In this document: in pieces, positions 34,784 to 44,900 of the stretch
How the letters are laid out: the number at the start of each line of letters is the position of its first letter
How positions within the stretch are numbered: position 1 is the stretch's first letter
Virus record (IMG/VR): IMGVR_UViG_3300045747_000527
Coordinates: 62,001 to 126,000 of that record
DNA length: 64,000 bases
Strand: one strand, 5' to 3'
Source of the DNA: a virus
Translations under genes and position numbers: made by a program
Notes under the pieces: generated by a model
The model's database searches: none
The model's input: only the letters and a program-made list of their open reading frames with translations
What the model was told of the DNA's origin: nothing

Positions 34784-35347
34784 CTAGTCTGAGTGGTCTT
34801 TATACGGATCGTTCTTCGGGGAGAACATCTCCTCGTACCGCTGCATACGCCCAGGAATCTTCCCCACGTCGTTGACCGCGTCGAAGGCGAGAATAGGGTT
34901 AACCTTTCTCAAAAGGTAATCCGTCACGGCCCCCGACAGCTTGGTCTTTGCGGAACCCACCTTGCCAAGCATCCCACCGTGAGCGACCGGTCCCAGCATC
35001 TTGGGGTGCGGCTTGGAGAAGTGCTCTCCCGCGGTCCCGCCGATGATGCCCCCCATACCTACTGGGGCGCTGTCTACGAGAGCCTTTACCAGCTGATGCC
35101 GCTTCATCCACGGGCTATTGTCCGTGAACTTCTTGACAAGGTGGCTGCCTGCCATACCCGCGCCGAGACCTGCGGTAGCCCCGAGACCTGCAGTAGCCGC
35201 ACCCCTCAGGCCACCATGGTGGGCGCCCATGAGTACCGCGGCTGGAATGCCGATGGCCTCCATGGCAGTAGCTGTGTCGAAGCCAATCTTCTCGAACTCA
35301 TCGAGAAAGGCCGCAATCGTCGCTGTCTTTTGAGATTCAGTCGGCAT
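34784..35347 (-). CDS. Hydrophobic Gly-rich protein with DEFEKIG motif
   Basis: 187 residues. The N-terminus IAAFLDEFEKIG (about 11-22) is a shared short helix seen in other late proteins here. Residues about 35-85 are Gly/Ala-rich and hydrophobic with repeated AGLGA, possibly membrane-interacting segments, and the C-terminal part is basic. The layout would suit an internal virion protein ejected with DNA, but no family is recognised. Confidence 0.65.
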   Translation of the reverse strand: MPTESQKTATIAAFLDEFEKIGFDTATAMEAIGIPAAVLMGAHHGGLRGAATAGLGATAGLGAGMAGSHLVKKFTDNSPWMKRHQLVKALVDSAPVGMGGIIGGTAGEHFSKPHPKMLGPVAHGGMLGKVGSAKTKLSGAVTDYLLRKVNPILAFDAVNDVGKIPGRMQRYEEMFSPKNDPYKDHSD

Positions 35348-35367
35348 GACCCGAATCCTAACACGGC

Positions 35368-36285
35368 CTACGAGTGCCGTACAGCAGCAGGAAGGTCTGG
35401 CAGCTGGATACCAAAGGGGTCATCCACCTGCAAACGTGCGTCCAGCAGGTCAAACGAATCCCCCACGGTGGGGACCTGGATACGTCTGATGAGAGACGTG
35501 CCCTTGATGATGACGTCCACCAAAGATCCTCGGACCAAGCTCACCGTAACTACACCTGATGAGTCAGCCCTTGCCGTAATACTCGCCCCCGCCATGAAAT
35601 ATGCATCTGTGATCAGCGGACTCATGCAGTTGACCACTGTGACTTCCGCCCCCTCCAACGCCAGACCGTCCAGAGTTGCGAGTCGTGCGGTTCCCTCGAT
35701 GAGCGACGACTGCTGCACAGCAGTAGCCCCGGACCCCAGGAACCACGCCTGCCAGGCGTCTGTCTCGCCAGTAGAGGAGTTCACGTACCTGACCCGGTAC
35801 CAGCCGTTTTGGTACGGGTACGTGTGATCTACGAACGAGTAGGACTCCACACCAGGGAGCAAGTAGACGTTGTGATCTAACCCGAAGGCAGCTTGGCTTA
35901 TCGTGAAGCCTAGGAGGGCATTTGCTGTTCCGCTCTGCACCAACAGACGCTCATCCATGCCCGTCTTGTCCGTGGAGATCTTTAGCCTGCCGCTCACACT
36001 GGTGACCGCTATGGACGTGTACTCTCTGAGCTCACGCAAAATACTGACGATGGTCATGGGGTTGGGCCCCACAAACACGTGATGAATTCCCACCCCGGAT
36101 ACGTCTAGATTCAGAGCCGTGCCAGCCAGATGCGTAAACACCGTACCAGTGCCTACGAGCGTGGCTCCCTGAGCTGAAAGACCCGTCAACGAGGCGGCAT
36201 CCGCGTAAGGAGGACCCGCCACGGACTTCTGTACCTCTAGTTCGTCGAAGTACCTAAGAACGCTGTCAACGTCAGGAACGTCCAT
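35368..36285 (-). CDS. Beta-rich structural protein of the baseplate region
   Basis: 305 residues from the ATG at 36285; GGAGG is 6 bases upstream, and a GTG three bases earlier is less favoured. It has an N-terminal helix with YFDELEVQKS, followed by beta-rich segments and a C-terminal region of about 60 residues with TVSLVRGSLVDVIIKG. It follows the order of other baseplate proteins. No domain recognised. Confidence 0.65.
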   Translation of the reverse strand: MDVPDVDSVLRYFDELEVQKSVAGPPYADAASLTGLSAQGATLVGTGTVFTHLAGTALNLDVSGVGIHHVFVGPNPMTIVSILRELREYTSIAVTSVSGRLKISTDKTGMDERLLVQSGTANALLGFTISQAAFGLDHNVYLLPGVESYSFVDHTYPYQNGWYRVRYVNSSTGETDAWQAWFLGSGATAVQQSSLIEGTARLATLDGLALEGAEVTVVNCMSPLITDAYFMAGASITARADSSGVVTVSLVRGSLVDVIIKGTSLIRRIQVPTVGDSFDLLDARLQVDDPFGIQLPDLPAAVRHS

Positions 36286-36287
36286 CA

Positions 36288-36647
36288 CTATCCTCCAGAG
36301 ATCGAAACTCCCATGATGGGAGTCAGATCAGAGCCTCCGGCCTTCTCTACGATAGCCTGCCCCGCCGAAACAAGTTGACGCCGAACCTCACCCAGAGCCG
36401 CCTTACTCCTCTGAGCAACCAGACAGGTAGCAGCTACTCGCTCTTGCGGCTTCTTGCTACGAAGCCCCATCTGCAGCTGTGCCGCTTCCTCGATCTGCCA
36501 CTTAGCGCAGAAGCCATGCAGCACCAGCACCTCACCAAACGTCAAGGCATCCTCTGCGCTGTGTTGGTACTCCATCGCAGCGTACCTCTGCGCATCGGTG
36601 AGGTACCCGAGCGTAACTAAGATCTCCCCTATCGTCGTGTCGCTCAT
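36288..36647 (-). CDS. MshEN-like small protein
   Basis: 119 residues with a 4-base ATGA overlap with the previous gene and GGAGG upstream. The first 65 residues follow a repeated pattern, IGEILVTLGYLTDAQRYAA then FGEVLVLHGFCAKWQIEEAA, each with GE-hL-xxG-h plus helix, like the N-terminal domain of GspE/MshE ATPases that binds cyclic di-GMP or partner proteins. The C-terminal half is basic and helical. Whether it binds a nucleotide is unknown. Confidence 0.6.
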   Translation of the reverse strand: MSDTTIGEILVTLGYLTDAQRYAAMEYQHSAEDALTFGEVLVLHGFCAKWQIEEAAQLQMGLRSKKPQERVAATCLVAQRSKAALGEVRRQLVSAGQAIVEKAGGSDLTPIMGVSISGG

Positions 36648-36931
36648 CCTAACCTCCGCTCAACAGGCACAATCAACGGGGTATTTAGCCGACGGTCTAC
36701 GCTGTCCAGAACACGCGTCAGCGTCTCCAGGGACGCAGTGTTGTCCCTGTCTGCTCTGATAGATGCGGCGCTTAACTCCAACAGCCGGTCTAAGCTCTTC
36801 ATGTGCGCCTCGCGCTCTTTGAGATGCGCCTTCCTCTCCAAAAGGTACAGGGTCAACGATAACGCGGCAATAAGATACCCTGCGCCGTACTGCGCAGAAC
36901 TCTTCAACAGCATCTCCACTACCGCTTCCAC
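36644..36931 (-). CDS. Small membrane protein with coiled coil
   Basis: 95 residues. One hydrophobic helix (GAGYLIAALSLTLYLL, about 16-31) is followed by a basic/acidic coil (LERKAHLKEREAHMKSLDRLLE). Holin-like or spanin-like topology is possible, or a virion membrane anchor. No family is recognised. It lies at the edge of the fibre-enzyme region. Confidence 0.6.
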   Translation of the reverse strand: MEAVVEMLLKSSAQYGAGYLIAALSLTLYLLERKAHLKEREAHMKSLDRLLELSAASIRADRDNTASLETLTRVLDSVDRRLNTPLIVPVERRLG

Positions 36932-36981
36932 GAAGACCTACCCAAAGAGTACCACCTAAACAGGCACGAACTCAACGTAAG

Positions 36982-38778
36982 CTACAAGATGTACGCAGCT
37001 GTAGGGCGGCGAACGACAAGTGCGATATACTCGCCCCACAACCCTGGCTGATCGAGCATTCCGACATCCCACTTCACCCGTTCCCAGCCCTCGAAGGCTT
37101 TGGCGAATAGGTCCTCCGTGAGGGTGTGCGGGTGGCCGGGCATCTTTGCGGTGTTACGCCACTCGAAAATCCTGACAAGCCGAGCCGCTAGTCCAGCCTT
37201 ACGCAAAATCGACGCAGGGTCTTCGGTATGCTGAAGGCAGTTGTAGATCCAGCACTCGTCCACGTCAACGGTATGTAGATCAGCCACCTCAGCCTTCTGA
37301 TTCATAAAGGCTACACCAGCAGACCTGTACCGCTGCAATGTCTGCTTCGACACGGGCAGTGGATCGACGCCTACCGCGGGGGCGCCATGCCTGTCCGCAC
37401 GTAGAAGCATGGAAGTTGGCCCACACCCGATGTCCAGAACGGTAGTGGGTTTGCCTAGGTCTAGGTCATCTGGCAAACCCATGAGCCGCGCGTAAGTCTC
37501 CTGCTTGCGTACTTCCTCATTCCACCGCTCGTTGGGTTCGAGCCCCCACCAATTGCGCTCGAACTCGGACGCCTCTTCCCACTCTGTTTTGGTCACAGGT
37601 ACAGGCGGAACTTCAAGTGGCCGAGTTAGATCTAAAGGCTCGTGAACACCCTCTGGGTAAACACGACGTCGGCAATCAAGCTGTGTGCGATTGGGATTCT
37701 CCGTGTACCAGCCGGCACCGTTGAGGTTCATCAGACGCTGGAAGTACTCCTCGTACATCAGAGCCACCCGGTCGAGAGAATAATTAGCTAAAGCCCAGTC
37801 ACGACACGCCTTGCGTGAAAGCTTCCCGATATTCTGGGCTGCCCACACAAACTCCTCCATAGTCCGACCAAGATAACCTGTAACACCGTGGACGACCGTC
37901 TCCGGGAAAACACCAAAGTCAGTGGCGATGACCGGCGTTCCAGACATTTGCGCCTCGATATTCACCCCACCGAAAGGCTCGATGTACCACGTAGGGCAAA
38001 GTAACGCCTTCGCGCCGGCCATCAGTTCCTTGCGCTCCTCTACGCCTACGGGAGGGATATACTCAACATGCGAGCCGACCGCGAGGAACGGCGTAGGGTC
38101 ACCCTGTCCCACGATCTTAATCTTCATGCCCACGCGCTTGGCCACATCGCAAGCTACCCCTACGCCCTTGTCTTCGTTCAGTCGCCCAACGAAGAGCAGG
38201 TAGTCTCCAGGTGTCTCTCGGTACTCAAACATATCTGGATCAAACGCATTCGGGATCACAGCGTCGAGCCAGCACTGACCCCCAAACTTGTTCTCCTTGC
38301 CATAAAGCATGTGCGCCCAGGCGTGAGACTCGAAAACACGATACTTCGCCCAGGTATGCGGATATCCGATCCCTGACTCCACCACAAACTGGGGGAGGTC
38401 TTGGACAGCAACTTGTTGCGCCCCTCCCCAGGTCACGCAGATGATCGCCGAGTTGGATTCCGGCGTGCGCTTCAGAATCTCGGCCCGCATGTTGGCCGAG
38501 AATTCATCCATGAACTCTTTGAAGCCAGGGGCCTGCGTTTCGAGGTTGTAGAAGTCGGTATTCTTGGCCCCGCCATACAGGGCCTCCCACCGCTCGGACG
38601 ACATGACCGAAACGTGTTCCGCGCATTCCGGCGTGCTGCCCTCGTTGCCAAGGTGGATGACCTCGTGCCCCCTGCGGTGAAGCATCTTGCACAGGTGGTA
38701 TGCCTTCATCGTGAAAGCGCACGTTGTGAATTCCAGACTGGTTCGAGTGTGCGGCAATCCTAGGACGAAAATCTTCAT
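36982..38778 (-). CDS. Fused GT4 glycosyltransferase and SAM methyltransferase
   Basis: 598 residues from the ATG at 38778 (GAAAGGAAAC upstream); a start at 38817 has no ribosome site. The N-terminal 390 residues form a GT-B fold family 4 glycosyltransferase: VGRLNEDKGVG, CPTWYIEPFGGVNIEAQMSG and the loop GTPVIATDFGVFPE with the conserved Glu. The C-terminal 190 residues are a Rossmann methyltransferase with VLDIGCGPTSML as SAM-binding motif I. One chain would transfer and methylate a sugar. The target (capsid, fibre or host glycan) is unknown. It is not a typical structural gene and looks acquired. Confidence 0.85.
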   Translation of the reverse strand: MKIFVLGLPHTRTSLEFTTCAFTMKAYHLCKMLHRRGHEVIHLGNEGSTPECAEHVSVMSSERWEALYGGAKNTDFYNLETQAPGFKEFMDEFSANMRAEILKRTPESNSAIICVTWGGAQQVAVQDLPQFVVESGIGYPHTWAKYRVFESHAWAHMLYGKENKFGGQCWLDAVIPNAFDPDMFEYRETPGDYLLFVGRLNEDKGVGVACDVAKRVGMKIKIVGQGDPTPFLAVGSHVEYIPPVGVEERKELMAGAKALLCPTWYIEPFGGVNIEAQMSGTPVIATDFGVFPETVVHGVTGYLGRTMEEFVWAAQNIGKLSRKACRDWALANYSLDRVALMYEEYFQRLMNLNGAGWYTENPNRTQLDCRRRVYPEGVHEPLDLTRPLEVPPVPVTKTEWEEASEFERNWWGLEPNERWNEEVRKQETYARLMGLPDDLDLGKPTTVLDIGCGPTSMLLRADRHGAPAVGVDPLPVSKQTLQRYRSAGVAFMNQKAEVADLHTVDVDECWIYNCLQHTEDPASILRKAGLAARLVRIFEWRNTAKMPGHPHTLTEDLFAKAFEGWERVKWDVGMLDQPGLWGEYIALVVRRPTAAYIL

Positions 38779-38807
38779 GCTTGGATGTTTCCTTTCAGGA
38801 CATGCTG

Positions 38808-41800
38808 TCAACGGCACATCATAAGCCAGAACCCGGCTGGTGTTGCGGCGGGCGGAGCCGCAGATTGCATATTGTACGCCTCAAACTCGGCGAGGCCCAC
38901 GCCGCTGGTCAGTGCGCTGACGGCGGTGACGGTCAATCGAATCCAGGTCACCGTGCGGGCCGAGAAATCGAACACGCAGGACCGCGCTTGGTTGTCGATT
39001 GCGGGGATGTAAAACGGAGCAGACCCGTCGCTGAACGTGATGGTCGCGCCTTGCATCCAGTCGTTGGGATTTCCGCGATCCCACAGCACGATCCGATTGA
39101 TGGTTTGTGCGCTCCCCCAGGTCAGTTGAATCCACTCGCCAATACCACCCGAAGATGCCCATTCGTTAGTTCCTGCTCCGTAGGGATACCAGGCGAAAAC
39201 ATTGTCAATCGCTGCGGATGCCGGGTTTGCTGCGGTCGATGATGTTGCGGTTGCAGTTAGGGCGAGGTCTGGGGCGCCGAGGCTGTACGCCTCAAATTCC
39301 ATCAGGCCGACGGCGGTGGCACCGGCCGCAGCGGTCGATACGGTGAACTGCACCCACGTCACCGTGCGAGCGGCAGCGAGCGTGATCACGTTCGGCAACA
39401 TCGAGACGTTGCCGCCCGTGGCAGAGAACGCGGTGAAAGTCGGCACAGCTACGTTGCTACCGGCATCACTGAATGAGAGGGAGCCTGCTGTGATCAATTG
39501 CGCCGCTGCCGCGCGCCCGAAAAGGACCAATCGATCGATGGTCTGAGGGGTGGCCCACGTCAGCCGAATCCATGCGCCCGCACCTTCGGTAGAAACCCAC
39601 TCGTTCGCGGCACCCGTCGGGCCAGCGGTCCCGTCAATCACGCCATCGACCGCGCGCGCGGCGGTGGTGCTCCCGGTGCTCACCGTGACAGTGGCCTGCG
39701 GGGCGAGGTCAATCGCGCGCGGGTTGTTGAGATAGACGAGAGCCGTATCCGCCGCGCTCCACGTGGCACCAGAATCGTCGGAAACTCTTAGCTCGAAAAC
39801 AAGTTCTTGGGCGAGCCATCCCGCAGTGGTCGCCGCTGTGGATGGAGCCGTGAATGTTGGGCTGGCCACGGTCGCGCTGGAAAGCGTAGCCGTCGGACCT
39901 GCGATTTGCTGCCACCAGTACGAGATAGATCCGCCGCCCGGCTTGTGACTTCCGGATCCGTCGAGCGTAACCGTCGTGCCCTGAACGGCATCCTGGACTG
40001 AACCCGCCCGAGCCACCGGGGGATTGGCAGCGCCGAGTGGACGTGATGCCCAAAAGACCTCGTCCGCGTGAAGGAAAAGACTGAGGAACGGATCGGTGCC
40101 CCCGCCTTGTGTGGAGTGCGCGGCCAGCGAAGTGAATTTCGTGTTTGGAAGAGCCGCGTATCCAGCATTACTCAGGGGCAGCCGCATCGACGGCAGCACG
40201 TCGATCCTGAAGCTATCATTCCACACAAGATCCGTCGAGCCTAGGTGCGCGGGCGCTGTCTGGTAGGTCAGCGGATTTGTGGCCAGGGGCCATGTGACTG
40301 CGCCGCCTACGGTGTTGTCCCAGACGATTGTTTCGAGCAGTACCGGGTTATAGGTAGGGTTCGTCCCTGCGACAATTGCGAGCGCGTCCGTGACTGCGTT
40401 GAATGTTGCCTTGTGCGACTCGTGCGTGTCCCAATCGCTGGTCGTGAGAATTGTGTCGGGGAGAAATGTTCCGATCACTTCCGCTAGATCGTGAACAAAG
40501 TTGTACCAGTTATACGTCGCATGAACCCCACTGTGCGCGTAAGCGTGCCACTCGGCGCTGCCTAGTCCCCTCGTGCCGTAGGTGTGATTCGTGCTTGTTG
40601 ACGGTGCGGTGTAGGTGTCGCCAGAATTTGGGTAAGTGTCGTGGAGGATTTGTAGGTAGCTGTCGGGGTAGCCCAGGAAAATGCAATGGTCTTCTGCTGT
40701 CCCGAGGTTGGCTTGCGCGGCGACGCCTTCGCCCTGCCTGGTCCCGCCTGCCGCCAGCCCGCCAAAATCCCCGTTGGTCGTAAAAACTACTCGGACCGTG
40801 GAGCCGTCGTTGTTCGCTCTGTAGGTAACACCGGCAAACGCGATTATGTCGTCGTCAGGATGGGGAGAGATCACCATCATGTTGTTGGTGACGAGCGCCG
40901 TATATGTCGATGTCGATGGATTGATCCACGACTGCGCGTTGGTGACTGTGAGTGTGACGGTTCCGAGCCCGGCCGGGGTGTACGTGAACGTGAAGCCTGT
41001 AGCTGCGTTCGCGGGCGTGACAACGCACGTCCCTGTGCCTGGACTTCCGACCGACGGAGTGAAAGCCCCTCCCGCTCCTCCGTCGCTTAGAGTGACAGTC
41101 TCGGACCCGTTGAACGTGTCGGCAACGAGTCCGACTGTGAAGTTCGACGAAGCTACGCCGTTTCCGCCAAAGACAGGCCCCGTTTTGGTGAGCTGTTGGA
41201 ATGGGACAAGAATGTACGTCCACGCAACGTAATTGTCTGCGGATTGGGCCGTCTGTGAAAGCGTCGCCGTGCCGACGGCACCGGCACCCATCCCGTCTCG
41301 ATAGGTCGCGCCGAACGAATAGCCGTTGGCGGTAGAGTTAACGTTGCATTGGGTGCCGTTGATGATGTACGCAGCTGATGCGTCCGACTTGGTGTTAGGG
41401 GTGTTGTTGTCTGCCGTCGCGTACATGCGCAAGAGAACGCGGTCAGGCCCGCCCGACGTTGCAGTGGGTGCCGTCATTGTCGCCGTGGGGGACGCTCCGA
41501 CTACCGTGACGGCGCTCGCCTCGACCTGTGTCGCGGCCCAGGCTCCGGTGGGTGAACGCTCAACAAACCCAACGACGCCCCATGTGAACAAAGAGCCGCT
41601 AACTGTGAACGTGGCAGTGGTGGAGTCCGCATTGCCTGCACCCCACGTCTTTTTGTAGATGGCGAAATGGTGAGTCGTGTCTGGCGACTGATCACCGTTG
41701 GCGTCGAGAAGCGTCCACCCCTGCCCCGTTGGCGGGGTGAACGTGGCAGCGTTCGCGCTCGCGAAGTTAGCAAAGCACACGGCAAACAGCAGATCCCCAC

Positions 41801-41903
41801 TCTGGGGCGTGAAGGCCGCGCCCGCGAGAGTGGAGAAATTGAGCGCCCTGGTTGCCCCAGTGGTTCCCGATACTGTAGCCGTGCGACCCTGCGAAGACGC
41901 CAT
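38808..41903 (-). CDS. Fibre-like protein: PIG-L deacetylase plus Ig and two discoidin-like domains
   Basis: 1031 residues; its ATG overlaps the previous stop (TAATG). About 340-560 is a PIG-L/LmbE-type deacetylase: MVISPHPDDDIIAFA (zinc His and Asp), FTTNGDFGG, GEGVAAQANLG, and SDWDTHESHK with two further His. It would remove acetyl groups from N-acetyl sugars. Before it are beta-sandwich domains; after it a PKD-like stretch (GTTVTLDGSGSHKPGGG) and two F5/8 type C (discoidin) modules, about 730-870 and 880-1010, that usually bind sugars. The combination predicts a virion enzyme acting on host surface polysaccharide. Confidence 0.85.
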   Translation of the reverse strand: MASSQGRTATVSGTTGATRALNFSTLAGAAFTPQSGDLLFAVCFANFASANAATFTPPTGQGWTLLDANGDQSPDTTHHFAIYKKTWGAGNADSTTATFTVSGSLFTWGVVGFVERSPTGAWAATQVEASAVTVVGASPTATMTAPTATSGGPDRVLLRMYATADNNTPNTKSDASAAYIINGTQCNVNSTANGYSFGATYRDGMGAGAVGTATLSQTAQSADNYVAWTYILVPFQQLTKTGPVFGGNGVASSNFTVGLVADTFNGSETVTLSDGGAGGAFTPSVGSPGTGTCVVTPANAATGFTFTYTPAGLGTVTLTVTNAQSWINPSTSTYTALVTNNMMVISPHPDDDIIAFAGVTYRANNDGSTVRVVFTTNGDFGGLAAGGTRQGEGVAAQANLGTAEDHCIFLGYPDSYLQILHDTYPNSGDTYTAPSTSTNHTYGTRGLGSAEWHAYAHSGVHATYNWYNFVHDLAEVIGTFLPDTILTTSDWDTHESHKATFNAVTDALAIVAGTNPTYNPVLLETIVWDNTVGGAVTWPLATNPLTYQTAPAHLGSTDLVWNDSFRIDVLPSMRLPLSNAGYAALPNTKFTSLAAHSTQGGGTDPFLSLFLHADEVFWASRPLGAANPPVARAGSVQDAVQGTTVTLDGSGSHKPGGGSISYWWQQIAGPTATLSSATVASPTFTAPSTAATTAGWLAQELVFELRVSDDSGATWSAADTALVYLNNPRAIDLAPQATVTVSTGSTTAARAVDGVIDGTAGPTGAANEWVSTEGAGAWIRLTWATPQTIDRLVLFGRAAAAQLITAGSLSFSDAGSNVAVPTFTAFSATGGNVSMLPNVITLAAARTVTWVQFTVSTAAAGATAVGLMEFEAYSLGAPDLALTATATSSTAANPASAAIDNVFAWYPYGAGTNEWASSGGIGEWIQLTWGSAQTINRIVLWDRGNPNDWMQGATITFSDGSAPFYIPAIDNQARSCVFDFSARTVTWIRLTVTAVSALTSGVGLAEFEAYNMQSAAPPAATPAGFWLMMCR

Positions 41904-44900
41904 TATGCGTTCTGCCCGACGATGAACCCGTCGTAGGTGTTTGTTCCGGTACGAATGAATCCGAACGTATCGCGCTTACTGACCGTTGCGGTTAGGGTCG
42001 GGGCGCTTCCTCCCGCCCATCGCACGGTCGCAAACCATCCTGCGATGGTCGAAACCACGGCGCCCTGGAGAATCTGCACAATGAAACACTGGTTGTTTGT
42101 AGCTCCGGTGACTGTGAATGTGATTGCCGTCCCACTCGCATGCCCCGTGACTAGGTGGATGTTGTGCCCGGTGCAGTCAAGCGCGACGGTCTGAGAACCA
42201 GACGATGGCGTGTATGTTGACCCTGTTTCTGTCGATGTGGCTGGACCCGTTGCGCCTGTTGTTCCGGCTGACCCTGTTGCGCCTGTCACTCCTGCCCCCG
42301 TAGCCCCACTAACTCCGCTCGGACCCGTTGCGCCTGATACTCCAGAAACGCCCGCCCCTGTTGCTCCGCTTACTCCCGCCGATCCTGCCGCACCTGAAGG
42401 GCCAGTTGCCCCACTGACTCCGGCGCCCGTCGCTCCCGTTGTGCCAGCTGCACCCGCCGAGCCAGATGGTCCCGTCGCGCCAGAAACACCGTTTGTACCT
42501 GCGCCAGTTGCACCCGCTGCGCCAGCTGTTCCACTTGGACCTGTGGCACCAGTAACACCACTAACGCCTGTAGTACCTGCGCCAGCTGTTCCACTTGGGC
42601 CTGTAGCTCCCGACACTCCCGACACTCCTACGCCAGTGGCTCCGCTAACACCTGCTGCGCCAGCTGTTCCACTTGGGCCCGTGGCCCCAGTTACACCCGA
42701 GACGCCAGCCCCCGTTGCACCAGTTACGCCCGAGACGCCAGTAGTACCTACGCCAGTAGCTCCGCTTACGCCTGCTGCGCCAGCCGTTCCACTAGGCCCA
42801 GTTGCCCCACTTACACCCGAAACACCGGCTCCTGTAGCTCCAGCATTACCCGCAGGGCCTGTAGCGCCAGTAGCTCCTGTTTGTCCCGAAGCTCCTCCAC
42901 CTGGCCCTGTAGCTCCAACAAAACCAGTAGCTCCTGTTACGCCAGCACCAGTGGCCCCAGTAATACCACTTGGACCTGTGGCCCCACTTACACCCGAAAC
43001 ACCAGTAGTACCTACGCCAGTTGCTCCGCTAACACCATTAGTGCCAGCAGTACCAGATGGGCCTGTGGCCCCTGAAACTCCTGTAGTACCTATGCCAGTA
43101 GCTCCACTTACTCCACTTGGCCCAGTAGCGCCTGCTGCGCCAGCGCCTACCGGAGACAGAAAATAAGATGCGTGCGTATTTCCGTCATGGATAAAGTGAA
43201 CAATACGATTTGCTCCTGATGTGGTTTGGGCGAACACCTTAACCACAATCCGATCAGTAGCAAGCATGGAGGTAGCTGACGTCGTAGTGTACGTCAGGGA
43301 AGAAAATGCAACTGCAAGATCAGCTATAGTAGGAGACGTAACATTGAAAACTTCCGTCTCTACTCCACCCACTGTCCGCGTATACACACGGAAAACGATG
43401 GTCGATGCCCCGACTGCGCTGTCAACGTAACGCCAAAAATTGAACACCCATAGTCCCGCAGGAAGAGCAGTTATCCCCGGATAACCAACATTCGTCGCAT
43501 AGGCTTCGATCAGTACCTGACCTGTACCGCTGTTGACTGTTGCAGTATCGTTGTTCTCAGTGCTGGATGCAGGAGTTGGTACAAGCTGAAAGTAAGTCGA
43601 GATACTAGAAGCTGCATCTTGAAACCAAATGTTTGTTCCTGGGCTTCCCGCAGCACCTGTTGGACCTGTCGCACCCGAAACTCCACCTGTGCCCGCTGAC
43701 CCGCTTGGGCCGGTTGCCCCCGAAACACCCGCTGACCCCGCAGAGCCGGATGGACCGGTAGCTCCAGTCACGCCTACGCCGGTCGCCCCGCTCACACCCG
43801 CCGTACCAGCAGAACCTGACGGCCCAGTGGCTCCTGTGGCACCTGAAACCCCCACAGTGCCAGCACCAGTTGCCCCGGTAACTCCTGCCGTGCCTGCCGT
43901 TCCGGAGGGTCCAGTTGCGCCGGATACGCCGCCTGTACCTGCCGATCCACTGGGACCTGTGGCCCCCGAGACGCCCACACCGGTTGCCCCACTTACTCCT
44001 GCAGTACCGGCAGTGCCGCTAGGTCCAGTAGCCCCTACAGAACCAATCCCTGTAGGTCCTGTCGTGCCCAGATCTCCGGTTCTCTCGTAACAAAGAGTTA
44101 CGCCAGCATTGTTCGTAAATGGTGAAGACGCTGAGCTCCCTACATTCGTTACCGTGATGTTCTTGTAGCCCGCGGGGCTAGCCACAGACGCTACGGTAAA
44201 CAACAACCAGTTGGCTAAGTTGTTAGTCTGCACAAGGCGTATGTGGCCTTTGACGGTGCTGGATGAATCCGCCAGAGTCGCAAGAACGGCAGCCCATGAC
44301 GTCGAGCTGAGATCAGTATTTGAGGCTCTGATAACGGTGGACGCGTTCTCTGTAGCACTGCTCAACCGCAGAAATCCCGCCCCTGGATCAGCGTCAGTAG
44401 TCGTTGTTGAGAAGGTGTAATTGATCGTCACCCCGCCGCCAAACCCTCCAACTGCACCTGTAGCGCCGGAAGTGCCTGTAGCGCCGCTCACTCCCTGAGC
44501 CCCGCCCCCGCCTGACGGCCCCGTTGCTCCGGTAACTCCCACCGTACCGGCACCTCCGGACGGACCTGTCGCTCCAGACACTCCCGCTGTACCTGCTGTG
44601 CCGCTAGGTCCAGTAGCCCCAGATACACCGGCAGAACCAGCCAACCCACTGGGTCCCGTTGCCCCCGAGACCCCAGCGCCCGTCGCACCGGATACGCCAG
44701 TAGCTCCAACAACACCCGAAGGACCCGTCGCACCCGAAACTCCACCACCTGGACCAGTGGCTCCGACAAACCCAGTTGCCCCAGTAACTCCGGCCCCCGT
44801 TGCCCCTACGCTGCCACTTGGGCCCGTAGCTCCAGACGCGCCAGTTACCCCGGCCCCTGTCGCACCAGTTACCCCGGCTCCTCCGGCTGAACCACTCGGC

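Noticed and set aside
34793-35827. Plus-strand frame of 344 residues
   Set aside because: It runs antisense to two supported genes and has no ribosome site or recognisable fold.
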